Shown piece by piece: positions 16,669 through 25,796 of a stretch of DNA of 33,116 nucleotides; positions within the stretch are counted from its first letter, which is position 1; each line of letters begins with the position of its first letter. The stretch covers positions 1-33,116 of the forward strand of contig CANKOI010000045.1 in NCBI GenBank assembly GCA_947484175.1, given 5' to 3'. This DNA comes from Deltaproteobacteria bacterium (GTDB lineage Bacteria > Myxococcota_A > UBA796 > SXON01). The notes under the pieces were generated by a model that was given only the letters and a program-made list of their open reading frames with translations, was not told the origin of the DNA and made no database searches. Both the position numbers and the translations under genes were made by a program.

Positions 16669-19600
16669 CTATCCCTCTCGCCGGCGGCGCGAAACCGCCA
16701 GACCGGCCAGGAAGAGCGCCGCACCCGCCGCAGCGTTGCCGCTCGGCGTATCGCAGCCGCAGCCGCCACCCCCCGCCACATCGCCCGGCGTGTCACCGTT
16801 GCCGGTATCGCCCGAACCCGTGTCGTCGGTGGCGGTGTCGCCCGTATCCGCGGTGTCGCCGGTGTCGCCGGTGTCGCCCGTGTCACCGGTATCGAGGAGG
16901 TCCTGTCCGTCGCAGTCCTGATCGACGCCGTCGTTCGCGGTCTCTTCGGCACCCGGGTACACGGTGTTCGCGGCATCGTCGCAGTCGCTGCTGTCCGCGA
17001 CGAAGTCTGCCGGTTGGCCGCAGCTCACCACGCTCACCTCGGCGTCCCCGTAGGTGTCGCCGTCCGCGTCGGCGTACCAGTCGGTCGCGTCGAAGGCTGC
17101 ATCGTCGATGGCCCCGTTACAATCGTCATCCACCTCGTTGCAAAACTCGGTGCCGTCGGGATTGACCAGCGCATCGAGATCGTCACACTCCTCGCAGGCC
17201 AAATAGCCGTCGCCGTCGGAGTCCACCGCGCCCACTGAGCCATCGCAGTTGTAGTCATTGGGATCGGTACAGTCCGACTCGGGGGCGCCCGGGTAGTAGG
17301 CGGCGTCCGCGTCGTTGCAGTCTCCCGACACCGAGGCGTCCGTGGCTTCGCCCGCGCTGTCGCAGCCGGCATCCGGGGAAACGACGGTGGTGTCGTCCGT
17401 GCGACTTCCGTCGCCGTCGGCGTCGATGTAGCAGAGCTCGCCACCGTCGCAGTCCTCGTCGACTCCGTTCGCCACGACTTCCACGGCGCCGGGGTAGGCC
17501 AGCGAGTTCGCGTCGTCGCAGTCCTCACAAGCCGCGACACCGTCGGCGTCGTTGTCCTCGAAGGACACGCTGCCGTCGCAGTTGTAGTCGAACGTGTCAT
17601 CGCAGGCCTCAGCCGCACCCGGGTTGTAGGCGGCGTCGGCGTCGTCGCAATCCCCGCCCGGCGTTGCTGCACTGGCTTCGCCCACGGTCGAGCAGTCAAT
17701 GTCGGCCGAGGTCACGATGGCGCCGTCGCTGCTCGCGTACCCATCCGCGTCGGCATCGGTGAAGCAGTCTTCGCTGCCGTCGCAGTTCGCGTCGATGGAG
17801 TCGCCCGCAACCTCAACACTGCCGGGATTCACGGTTGCGTCCGTGTCGTCGCAGTCGCCGTCGGGAGCCGTGTAGCTGGCCTCGCCGGCTTCGGCGCAGC
17901 TGACGTCGCTCGATGCCACGGTCACGTCGTTGTGGTATCCGTCGTCGTCGGCGTCCTCGTAGCAGTCCTCGGTACCGTCGCAGTCGGCGTCGATCGAGTC
18001 GCCCACAGTCTCCGACGCGCCGGGGTTCACCGTGCTGGATGCGTCGTTGCAATCGCCCGCAACGTCCACGTACCCGGGGGGAGCGTCGCAGCTCGCCAGC
18101 GTGGAGGCGGAGTCGCCGTAGCCGTCGCTGTCGCCGTCGGCGTACCAAGTGCCCGAGCCGCTCGCGCCGAGGTCGTCGTCGTCGGAGAGGCCATCGCAAT
18201 CCTCATCCACGTCGGCGGCGTCGCAGAGCTCGGCGGCCCCGGGGTTCACGCCCGCGTCGGTGTCGTCGCAGTCGGTGTTGTCAGCAACGGCGGCGGCGGA
18301 GGCATCACACGCAGTAACGGTGACGGCCGGATCGCCGTAGGTGTCGCCGTCGGCGTCGGTGTAGAACGTCGACTTGCCGGCGGCGGCGGTGCTGCTGTCG
18401 TCGTCGTCGGCCGCACCATCGCAGTCCTCGTCGGCGTCGGCGGCGTCGCACACCTCGGTGCCACCCGGACGGATCGAAGAGTTGCTGTCGTCGCAGTCCC
18501 CCGTCGGATCGGTGGAGAGGGCCTCCCCCGAATCCGCGCAGTCGGTGTCGGCCGAAGCCAGCGTGGTGGAGTCGGTGTACCCGTCATTGTCGTCGTCGCT
18601 GTAGCAGGTGGCCGACGAGTCGCAGTTTTCGTCGTAGTTGTTGCCCGTGATCTCGCCGCGGCCGGGGTTGATCCAGAAGCGGGCGTCGTCGCAATCGCCG
18701 CTCAACGACGTGGAGCTGCCCTCGCCGGAGTCGGTGCAATCGCTGTCGGTCGACACCACCGTGCTGGTGGAGTGGTAGGTGTCGGCGTCGGCGTCGGCGT
18801 AGCAGATCTCGCCGCCATCGCAGTCCTGGTCGATCTGGTCGCCCGTCACTTCGGTGGCGCCCGGATTCACACTGGCGCTGGTGTCGTCGCAGTCACCCGT
18901 CGGGTCGGTGCTCAGGGCCTCCCCCGCATCGGCGCAGTCGCTGTCCGCCGAGGCGACCAGCGTGCCGTCGCTGTAGCCGTCCGAGTCGGCGTCCGCGTAG
19001 CAGCTCTCGCCGCCGTCGCAGTCCTGATCCACGCCGTCGCCGGCGACCTCGGTGGCTCCCGGGTTGATCGTCGCGTCGCTGTCGTCGCAGTCCTGATCGA
19101 CGCCGTCGCCGCCCACGCCGTAGCCGTCGCCGTCTTCGTCTACGTAGCCGTGGAACACCCACACCCGCCCCGTGGAGCTGGTCAGGGAGCTTCCGCCCAC
19201 GCCTGCATCGTCGTAGCCGTCGCTGTTCACGTCGCCCAGCGAGGCCACGGAGCGGCCGAACTGGGCGCCCGCCGTGCCCGCGAAGGTGGTGTCGGCCGTG
19301 CTGGAGAGGCCGGAGGCGGAGCCGGTGTAGACGTAGGCGGCGCCGACGTTTCCGCCCTGCTTCCTCTCACCCACGATCACGTCACTGTAGCCATCGCCGT
19401 TCACGTCGAAGCCACCATCCACCGCGAAACCGTACTCGGCCGCCGCAGTGGCACCGTCGAGGTTCAGGTCTGCCGAGGTGTCGACTCCCGACGCGGAGCC
19501 GTGGTACACGACCGCGCGACCGGCCAGCGAGCCGTAGCCGTACATGCTCGCGATGATGTCGGAGTAGCCGTCGCCGTTCACGTCGCCCGCGCCCGCCACG

Positions 19601-21033
19601 TCGAAGCCCATGTAGTAGTTCGAGGTGCCGCCGGTGATGGTGGTCGTGGGAGCGGCGTCGAGGCCCGCGGAGCCGCCGTGGAACACGTAGGTGCGGCCCT
19701 TGTAGGAGCTGTAGTAGTAGGCGCCCACCACCACATCTTCGTAGCCGTCGTTGTTCACGTCGCCCGCGCCGTCCACCGCCCAACCAAAGAAGGAGGCCGA
19801 GCCGCCGCCGATCTGCGTGTCGGCCGTGCTGTCGAACGCGCCGCTTCCGTGGAATACGTTCAGGCGGCCGATGGTGGTGGAGTACTTGTACTCGCCCACG
19901 AGAACGTCGTTGAAGCCATCGGCGTTCACGTCCGCGCCGCCTACCGACACGCCGAAGCCCGTGGAGGAGCTGGAGCCGCTGAGCGTGACGGCGCCCGTCG
20001 TGGTGATCCCGGTGCTGCCGCCGAAGTAGACGTAGGCTGCGCTGAGGCCGTAGGCGCCCACTGCCACATCGTCGTAGCCGTCTCCGTCGACGTCGCCTAC
20101 GCCGCGCACGGCAGCGCCAAAGTACCCGCTCGCCGCGCTGCCGGTGAGCGTGGTCGCCGCTGTCGACGAAACCCCGCTCGCGGAGCCGTGGAACAGGTAG
20201 GCCCGACCGGTGTTGCTGGAATAGCCGTAGGCGCCGACGAGCACGTCGTCGTAGCCGTCGCTGTTCACGTCGCCGGCGCGCTCTACGGCGTAGCCGAACG
20301 CGTTGCTGGCTGCTTCGCCGTCCATCGTCGTGCTGGCGGAGGTGAGCAGGGGATCGATCATGACGGGCCAGAGGGCGTTCTCGTCGTCCACCACGATGCG
20401 CAGGCCGTCGTCGGTGAGTTCGAACCACGCGTCGAGGGCGTCGCCTCGGCTGTCCCACGCGGCGAGCGCACTGTAGCGCCAAGCCTGCCCGTTGGCGGTG
20501 GTGAACCAAAGCTCCGCCTCGTCGCCCTCCACGTCGGCGCCGTCCACCACGATGTCGAGTACGAGGGGCCCCTCGCCATCGGGGCGCTCGTCGAGGGTGA
20601 AGCCGTGCTCCACACCTGCCTGGAGGTTGGCCCACCACTCGGTCGCGCCGCCGTGATCGAACTCCACCATGCGGCTGCACTCGCCACTCGGCAGTGTCTC
20701 GGGGCCGCAGCCGCCGAGCCGCGGCTCCACGAAGGCCATGGGCAACAGCTCGCCGGCACGACCCCACGCCGCAAAACTCATCGAAAACGCGCTCTCTTCG
20801 TGGCCGAAGTGGGCCCCGCCGGCGCTGAGATTACCGCGAAGTCCCCACCGGGCATTGTCGAAGGCGAACCCGTCCGAATGGGCGGCGAACGCGCGGGCAT
20901 CGGCTTCGAGGACGGAAGGCAGGGCCCCGACTCCGCTCGTGGGCAGGGCCGATACAGAGGCCACCTCCGTGAACTCGCTCATGACTTCGGTACAGGCGAG
21001 CAGGTGCAGAAGCGACGTGAACAGAAGCGACAT
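16669..21033 (-). CDS. Large FG-GAP / MopE-repeat surface lipoprotein with MYXO-CTERM-like tail
   Basis: A 1454-residue protein. A 13-residue signal ends in LLAC (Cys14), a lipobox. Residues about 55-230 form a beta-rich domain ending [12 protein letters not shown], a pattern seen before FG-GAP propellers. Seven FG-GAP blades follow, with calcium loops such as [27 protein letters not shown] and DVNNDGYED. Next come twelve MopE-type units (DCDD, NPGA-x-E, D-x-DCDG), as in the copper-binding MopE family. An acidic DTGD tract (about 1381-1420) leads to GGGGCGCD, a hydrophobic helix [11 protein letters not shown] and RRRR, matching the layout of MYXO-CTERM sorting tails. It probably sits on the cell surface and binds Ca2+ or other metals. 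SD-like GGAG lies 5 nt before the ATG at 21033. It is 86 nt downstream of the TPR gene. Confidence 0.9.
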   Translation of the reverse strand: MSLLFTSLLHLLACTEVMSEFTEVASVSALPTSGVGALPSVLEADARAFAAHSDGFAFDNARWGLRGNLSAGGAHFGHEESAFSMSFAAWGRAGELLPMAFVEPRLGGCGPETLPSGECSRMVEFDHGGATEWWANLQAGVEHGFTLDERPDGEGPLVLDIVVDGADVEGDEAELWFTTANGQAWRYSALAAWDSRGDALDAWFELTDDGLRIVVDDENALWPVMIDPLLTSASTTMDGEAASNAFGYAVERAGDVNSDGYDDVLVGAYGYSSNTGRAYLFHGSASGVSSTAATTLTGSAASGYFGAAVRGVGDVDGDGYDDVAVGAYGLSAAYVYFGGSTGITTTGAVTLSGSSSSTGFGVSVGGADVNADGFNDVLVGEYKYSTTIGRLNVFHGSGAFDSTADTQIGGGSASFFGWAVDGAGDVNNDGYEDVVVGAYYYSSYKGRTYVFHGGSAGLDAAPTTTITGGTSNYYMGFDVAGAGDVNGDGYSDIIASMYGYGSLAGRAVVYHGSASGVDTSADLNLDGATAAAEYGFAVDGGFDVNGDGYSDVIVGERKQGGNVGAAYVYTGSASGLSSTADTTFAGTAGAQFGRSVASLGDVNSDGYDDAGVGGSSLTSSTGRVWVFHGYVDEDGDGYGVGGDGVDQDCDDSDATINPGATEVAGDGVDQDCDGGESCYADADSDGYSDGTLVASADSDCADAGEALSTDPTGDCDDTSASVNPGATEVTGDQIDQDCDGGEICYADADADTYHSTSTVVSTDSDCTDSGEGSSTSLSGDCDDARFWINPGRGEITGNNYDENCDSSATCYSDDDNDGYTDSTTLASADTDCADSGEALSTDPTGDCDDSNSSIRPGGTEVCDAADADEDCDGAADDDDSSTAAAGKSTFYTDADGDTYGDPAVTVTACDASAAAVADNTDCDDTDAGVNPGAAELCDAADVDEDCDGLSDDDDLGASGSGTWYADGDSDGYGDSASTLASCDAPPGYVDVAGDCNDASSTVNPGASETVGDSIDADCDGTEDCYEDADDDGYHNDVTVASSDVSCAEAGEASYTAPDGDCDDTDATVNPGSVEVAGDSIDANCDGSEDCFTDADADGYASSDGAIVTSADIDCSTVGEASAATPGGDCDDADAAYNPGAAEACDDTFDYNCDGSVSFEDNDADGVAACEDCDDANSLAYPGAVEVVANGVDEDCDGGELCYIDADGDGSRTDDTTVVSPDAGCDSAGEATDASVSGDCNDADAAYYPGAPESDCTDPNDYNCDGSVGAVDSDGDGYLACEECDDLDALVNPDGTEFCNEVDDDCNGAIDDAAFDATDWYADADGDTYGDAEVSVVSCGQPADFVADSSDCDDAANTVYPGAEETANDGVDQDCDGQDLLDTGDTGDTGDTGDTADTGDTATDDTGSGDTGNGDTPGDVAGGGGCGCDTPSGNAAAGAALFLAGLAVSRRRREG
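16801..16893. repeat. 9-nt minisatellite encoding the DTGD tract
   Basis: Near-perfect 9-nt units (GGTGTCGCC and variants) run in tandem through the 3' part of the large FG-GAP/MopE gene and encode repeats of Asp-Thr-Gly. Unit gain or loss would keep the reading frame and change only the length of the acidic stalk before the C-terminal tail. Confidence 0.7.
17000..19150 (-). repeat. Twelve degenerate MopE-type coding repeats
   Basis: Within the large surface lipoprotein gene the DNA encodes twelve units of about 50-75 residues each, ending in D-x-DCDG after an NPGA-x-E or YPGA-x-E core. The units are diverged in sequence, so this is an old duplication array. Boundaries are approximate. Confidence 0.75.
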
Positions 21034-21119
21034 GGAGTCTCCGAGGCGGGTGCGAGTCGGCGAATGGTAGCCCGGTGGCCCGTTGGATGCTGGCGGAACT
21101 TTCGCGCGGGAGTCTCCCG
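21034..21119. promoter_or_regulatory. Intergenic region flanked by two copies of GGAGTCTCC
   Basis: This 86-bp gap before the large FG-GAP/MopE gene begins and ends with the same 9-nt dyad GGAGTCTCC (21034-21042 and 21109-21117), 75 bp apart. The copy near the TPR stop extends to CGGGAG-T-CTCCCG (21107-21119). The other copy overlaps the Shine-Dalgarno sequence of the downstream gene. Operator or RNA-level control is possible but unproven. I saw no convincing promoter here. Confidence 0.3.
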
Positions 21120-21650
21120 TCAGTTTTCGGGATCCGGCTCTTCGGAAGGCGTGTCCCCCAGTTCTGCGGCGTTGGCGAGGCTGGCGAGGTCCTGAGGGTC
21201 GAGCTCTGCGGCTCGCGCAAAGGCCACTCGCGACTGGTCCAGCAGCTCCTTGAAGCGGGCGGGGTCGTCACCGAACACGACCTCGTCGGTCGCGGCCTGC
21301 TCCTTGAGCAGTTCGCCGAGCAGCGCCCAGCCCATCCCCTGCAGGATGGCCTCGGGCACATCCTCGGACCAGGCCCCACCGGCATCCAGGATCCGAATGG
21401 CCTCACGCGCCTCGGCCTCGCCCTCTTCGAGGCGGCCGGTTTCGAGGTAGATGCGCCCCAGTTCGAGGCGCGGCTCGGCTAACCGCGGCTCCACACGGAG
21501 GATGGCGAGGAGCGCCTCACTCGCCTCATCGATGCGGCCCGCGTTGCGCGCTTCGAGCGCTTTAAGGAACTGCTCACCCAAACCTTCGAGGTGGCCCTCG
21601 GGGATGGCGTCGAGGTCGGCTCCGGGAACGGGGTCGTCGGGGTTGCTCAT
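21120..21650 (-). CDS. Small TPR-repeat protein
   Basis: A 176-residue, acidic, apparently cytoplasmic protein. Residues about 25-90 form two tetratricopeptide-type repeats (ALEARNAGRIDEASEALLAI, then LAEPRLELGRIYLETGRLEE). A further helical pair lies near the C-terminus (SRVAFARAAELDPQDLASLA). No signal peptide or catalytic motif is visible. TPR proteins are protein-protein adaptors. The ATG at 21650 overlaps the histidine-kinase stop (ATGA), so it is translationally coupled to the kinase and could be its partner; that link is inferred from position only. Confidence 0.8.
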   Translation of the reverse strand: MSNPDDPVPGADLDAIPEGHLEGLGEQFLKALEARNAGRIDEASEALLAILRVEPRLAEPRLELGRIYLETGRLEEGEAEAREAIRILDAGGAWSEDVPEAILQGMGWALLGELLKEQAATDEVVFGDDPARFKELLDQSRVAFARAAELDPQDLASLANAAELGDTPSEEPDPEN

Positions 21651-22315
21651 CCGGCGGCGGCTAGCACGATTCGCCAGCACACGCCGCTCTCCTGCGGCTC
21701 GAGCGTAAGTCGGCCCCCTCCGCCTTCGATGAGGGCCTTCGCGAGCGAGAGACCGAGCCCCGTACCCTCCTGGCGGGTGGTCGTAAAGGGGACGAACAGG
21801 CGGTCGCGAACGCTGTCAGGCAGGCCCGGCCCGTTGTCTCGCACCACGATCTCGCATCCCGCGATGCTCAGCACCAGTCGGGCGTCGGCCCGTGCCTCCA
21901 GCGCATCGAGTGCGTTCTGCCCGAGGTTCACGACGGCCTGCTGTACGCCGAGTTCGCTGCTGCGCACAAGGCAACCTGGGCCGAGGTCCGCGACCACGCT
22001 CACTCCAAGACGGGCCGCACGCTGTCGCAGGAGGGTGAGAGCGTTCTCCACCGGCATGCGGATGTCAAACTCCTCGGTACCCTCCCGCGGCTCACGCGAA
22101 AGGTCGGCCCACGCGCTCACGAGGCGCTCCAAGGACTCGACTTGCGCCCGTGCCGCCGCCACGTGGGAGGCCGCGTGCAGCGGCTGGGCCTCTGCGAGCT
22201 GGAGCAGCCCCTTGATCGCGAACAGCGGTTGGCGGAGCTGGTGTACGAGGCCCGCAGCCTCCTTGCCCAGCTCGGCGAGCCGCCAGGTTTCCAGGCGATC
22301 GTGGGCGTCGTTCAC
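21647..22315 (-). CDS. Small soluble sensor histidine kinase
   Basis: A 222-residue kinase core without membrane helices or a recognisable input domain. The phospho-acceptor helix is GLVHQLRQPLFAIKGLL (His25). The ATPase domain has the N box (VVNLGQNALDAL, Asn134), G1 DNGPGLPD (160-167), F box FVPFTTT and G2 GTGLGLSLAKALIEGGGG (from 184). It should autophosphorylate on His25, but no response regulator is encoded in the window. The GTG at 22315 overlaps the stop of the Ig-like lipoprotein (GTGA) and its stop overlaps the TPR gene, an unusual placement inside an operon for surface proteins. Confidence 0.92.
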   Translation of the reverse strand: MNDAHDRLETWRLAELGKEAAGLVHQLRQPLFAIKGLLQLAEAQPLHAASHVAAARAQVESLERLVSAWADLSREPREGTEEFDIRMPVENALTLLRQRAARLGVSVVADLGPGCLVRSSELGVQQAVVNLGQNALDALEARADARLVLSIAGCEIVVRDNGPGLPDSVRDRLFVPFTTTRQEGTGLGLSLAKALIEGGGGRLTLEPQESGVCWRIVLAAAG

Positions 22316-25300
22316 GGCAGCTCCAGACGATGTTCGAGCGCGATCGAGGGCGAGCACGCGAGGGCTTGGTTTTCGGTGGCGTCGACGGCCGAGACAGCGA
22401 GGGTGTAGGTGCCGCCGACCGCAACCCGACCATCGTCGTGGCGGCCATCCCACGTGATGCTGGCCGCTGTTCCCGGCGTACGCAGGGTCCGCACTCGATC
22501 TCCCGCTGCGTCGCTCACGCGCAGCTCCCACCAGGTGGGGCTGGAGCTGCTCACCGGCGTAATCTCGGCCGAGTCGGCTTCGCTGCCGGCGCCGTCGTCC
22601 CCGTCTGGCCGAAAGGCAGACGCACCGGCGAGGCAGCCGCCAAGGCTGGGCAACGACTCCCGGACGTCTCCAAACGCAAACTGCGCGGAGGCCGCGGCCC
22701 CCGCCCAACCGCCGTCGAGGCGGTTCCCGGCCGCATCGCGCACGGTGGACGGGATGTTGAGGGAGTAGGCGCCGGCTACGACGTCGAGCGGAGCGGCGGG
22801 GGTGAGAACGAGTACGTTCTCGCTTAGGCTCGCCGTGAGTTCCACCGCGCCGTCGGGTCCGGTAAGCACCACGTCAGAGAGGCTGCTCTCGAGCATCGTT
22901 TCATCGAACGTGACTACGATCTCGCTCACCGCTTCCGTCCATTCGCCGGCCGGTGTCACTTCCAGCACGTGCGGCCGCGCGCTGTCCTGGGTGACGGTGA
23001 CGCCCACTTCACCGTAGGCCCCGGCGCTGGAGGTGCCCGCATAGAACGTGGCCTCCTCCGCGAAGCCCTCCGGGAAGGACCACAGCGTGGTGCCGGCTGC
23101 CGAGGCGTCGAGCGTGACACTCAGACCCGAGCCGCTCGACGAGCCGACAGGTTCTCCGAGGTCGGTCCTCACGAGGAGCTCCTGCCCCACAGCCAAATCG
23201 CCGGTGCAGTCGTGCGCCAGCAGGCTCACCGTCACGATGCCTCCGGTCGTCACCTCCGCCGCGCTCACGGCGATCTCCACGGGGCCCGTGGGTTCGCCGT
23301 CCTCCACCCCCAACCACGCCCAGCCGTCGGTCTCGTCGGCACATCCGACCGCGTCCACGACCAACGCCTGCACGTACCGAGGGCCCGCATCCGCCCATGT
23401 GTACGTGCCCGTGCCGGACGCGTTTCGTACGCGCGTGTCTTCGTCGTCTACGAAGCTGTACACCTGCACGCCCGCGGTTGAGGAGGACGTGGTGGCATCG
23501 ACGTCCACGCTGGCCACTCCGGCAACGAGGCACACCGCAGGATCCGTTCCCCCGGCGAGGAGCAGTTCTGCCACCGGGCCGGACGTGCAAGCGAAGTCCA
23601 CGACATCCACAAGGTCGCTCTCGCCGCTCAGCGTGCCGTCCGCGGCTGTGAAACGTTCTCCCACCCCCACGTCGCCGCACGCCAGCGAAACAGCGGCCAC
23701 CCCGCCGACGAGCTCTGCGGTGTCCGAACCACACGCCCCGGAAGTCGAGCTGAACGAGGGCGTTCCGCTGTAGCTGCTCACGTCGTTGCCCCAGGAGTCG
23801 ATCGCGGTAGCCGTGACGTCGAGGTCTTCGTTGACGCCTACCCATGGGGCGGCGCTCACTCGGAAGCTGGCGGGGGCTCCGGACCCGACGGAGAACGCCG
23901 CAGAGGTTCCGAGTCGGACACCAAACTGCGCCGCCCGCACCCTCGCGGAGGCGCTCGCCCCCGTGATGGATCCGGACGTAGTGATTTCACCGCTGGCACC
24001 AAGGGTGGCGCTGGTGGGCGCCAGCGTGCCGGTGGAGTCGTCGAGGTCCAGCACGGGGTCGCTCTGGCGGGTGTAGGCGTTCCCGTACGCATCGAACCCG
24101 CGGAAGGTGAGGGCGAACGGCACACCGGCGGTGGCCGACACCGGCACGCCGATCTCGACCACGGACAGCTCGGCGTTGTGCACCCGCACCCGCTCCGAGG
24201 CGGTGCCCTGCACGCCCAGCCGGTCGACCGAAGCGCCAAGTTCGTCAGCCTCTGTCGCTGCAGTAATGGTGCACACGAAGACATGGCTGCCGTCGCCTAC
24301 CGGGCGCGACCAGCTGCAGGAGAGTGTGCCGGTGTCGTCGAAGAAGGTCACGGCATCCACGCCGCCCGGCTCGATTTCCACGACGTTTCCGAACGCGTCG
24401 AACACCGCCACCACCACGTTGAGCTCGTTGCCTGCGATGGCATCCAGCGACGCCGGCACGATCTCGAGACTGGCCGCGGTGTCGGGCACCACCTGCACCA
24501 CGTTCGACCGGCCGGAGAGGCCCAACTCGTCGGCAACATCGACGGTCACCGTTCCCGCGCGGAGGAGCCACGTCGTGCACAGCGCGATTCCATCCACCAA
24601 CTCTGGGCAGCTGGAACGCGGGTCGAGCCCCGACAACGAATCCGTCAGCGAAAGCGCGCCGCCTTGCACCCGTACGAGGTTGCCCCAGGCATCGACCGCC
24701 TCCGCGATGATCAGCACCGCATCCACACCGGCACGAACATCCGTGCTGGGCACCGCCGTCACCCGGTAGGCGACGTGTTCGCCCGCGAGCACGTCGAACG
24801 GAAGCGACACCACCTCGCCCGACGTGTTGAAGACGGTCAGGTGGTTCGCTTCGCACGCCGTATCGAGAACGACCTCGACGTCGGCTTCGCCTACGAGGTC
24901 CACGATCCTGCGCAGCCCGTCGCAGTCGTCACTCATGGACACCCGTGCCGCCACATCCGGGAGCGGGTTCCCGAAGGCATCGCGGAGTGCCAAATGCACG
25001 GTGAAAGGAACGTGCGCCTCGGCCCTAAAGGGCGTGAACGGCAGAGTGATCTCCAGGGAGGCGAGTGCGCCCGGCTGCCAGCTCAACAGCAGCTCCGCTT
25101 CGTCTACGCCGCCCTCCTCGACGGCTCGGGCGGTCAGGATCACGTCGTCGGCGAGGGTCGAACGAACCAGCACCCCGGCCTGCCCGTCGGAGCCGAGGGT
25201 GCCGCGAATGCCCACCCCGTCCGCGAGTTCCGTTTGATCCCCGAGCTGACCAGCGGCGAATTCCACCCCCGCGGCGTCCGTGGCGGAGGTCGCCACTACC

Positions 25301-25794
25301 TCGACCAAAAGGTCGGCCGAGACCGCGCTGTCATCCGGCGCGAACACTCCGAGCCGCACGCTGGCGAACTCGCCGAGGTCCAACGCCGCGTCGGTGGCCT
25401 CGAAAACAAGGTGATCCGCGCGGGTGCGTGTGACGCGGTAGCCCTGATCGAGCCGGGCTTCTAGGCCCGCGGGGGTGTGCACAAACAGGTCGTACAGGCC
25501 AGGTTCCAAGTTGGCTGGCACCTCCGCTACGAGCGTGCTGCTGTCGAGGCGATCGACCCCGCTCAGCTCGACCGCTTCGACCTCGTCGGCCCCCTCCGGC
25601 CCCTCAAGCCAAGCGCGAAAGGTTCCACCCACCGGCTCTTCGGCCCCCAGCGAAACCAAGGGAAGGAGATGCTCGCCGCGAATCACCACGTCGGTCTGCT
25701 CCCCTGTCCACCCCTTGGCCGGCGTGATCGACCGCACAGCCGGTTCGGGCGCCTCGGGGGCGCAGGCCAGCACCAGCGCGAAGAGCGGTCCCAT
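22312..25794 (-). CDS. Large Ig-like multidomain lipoprotein
   Basis: An 1160-residue protein. A very short signal ends in LVLAC (Cys11). An IPT/TIG-like domain follows (RSITPAKGWTGEQTDVVIRG), then several invasin-type Ig-like domains recognisable by recurring D-A-x-GN turns (LRDAFGNPLPDV, VDAWGNLVRV, FDAFGNVVEI, FDAYGNAYTR, IDSWGNDVSS). Near residues 920-1030 is a Big_5-like domain (VTFDETMLESSLSDVVLTGP, VRDAAGNRLDGG). At the end is a FlgD-Ig-like module (LRVSDAAGDRVRTLRTPGTA, then WDGRHDDGRVAVGGTYTL). Such proteins are usually surface adhesins or scaffolds; no ligand can be named. It starts 2 nt after the beta-barrel gene's stop and overlaps the kinase gene. Confidence 0.85.
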   Translation of the reverse strand: MGPLFALVLACAPEAPEPAVRSITPAKGWTGEQTDVVIRGEHLLPLVSLGAEEPVGGTFRAWLEGPEGADEVEAVELSGVDRLDSSTLVAEVPANLEPGLYDLFVHTPAGLEARLDQGYRVTRTRADHLVFEATDAALDLGEFASVRLGVFAPDDSAVSADLLVEVVATSATDAAGVEFAAGQLGDQTELADGVGIRGTLGSDGQAGVLVRSTLADDVILTARAVEEGGVDEAELLLSWQPGALASLEITLPFTPFRAEAHVPFTVHLALRDAFGNPLPDVAARVSMSDDCDGLRRIVDLVGEADVEVVLDTACEANHLTVFNTSGEVVSLPFDVLAGEHVAYRVTAVPSTDVRAGVDAVLIIAEAVDAWGNLVRVQGGALSLTDSLSGLDPRSSCPELVDGIALCTTWLLRAGTVTVDVADELGLSGRSNVVQVVPDTAASLEIVPASLDAIAGNELNVVVAVFDAFGNVVEIEPGGVDAVTFFDDTGTLSCSWSRPVGDGSHVFVCTITAATEADELGASVDRLGVQGTASERVRVHNAELSVVEIGVPVSATAGVPFALTFRGFDAYGNAYTRQSDPVLDLDDSTGTLAPTSATLGASGEITTSGSITGASASARVRAAQFGVRLGTSAAFSVGSGAPASFRVSAAPWVGVNEDLDVTATAIDSWGNDVSSYSGTPSFSSTSGACGSDTAELVGGVAAVSLACGDVGVGERFTAADGTLSGESDLVDVVDFACTSGPVAELLLAGGTDPAVCLVAGVASVDVDATTSSSTAGVQVYSFVDDEDTRVRNASGTGTYTWADAGPRYVQALVVDAVGCADETDGWAWLGVEDGEPTGPVEIAVSAAEVTTGGIVTVSLLAHDCTGDLAVGQELLVRTDLGEPVGSSSGSGLSVTLDASAAGTTLWSFPEGFAEEATFYAGTSSAGAYGEVGVTVTQDSARPHVLEVTPAGEWTEAVSEIVVTFDETMLESSLSDVVLTGPDGAVELTASLSENVLVLTPAAPLDVVAGAYSLNIPSTVRDAAGNRLDGGWAGAAASAQFAFGDVRESLPSLGGCLAGASAFRPDGDDGAGSEADSAEITPVSSSSPTWWELRVSDAAGDRVRTLRTPGTAASITWDGRHDDGRVAVGGTYTLAVSAVDATENQALACSPSIALEHRLELP

Positions 25795-25796
25795 CG

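Noticed and set aside
17932-21195. A 1087-codon plus-strand open frame opposite the large FG-GAP/MopE gene
   Set aside because: It is the mirror of Asp- and Gly-rich repeat codons (giving Val, Ala and Arg runs). It has no family motifs, and the minus strand carries clear domains.
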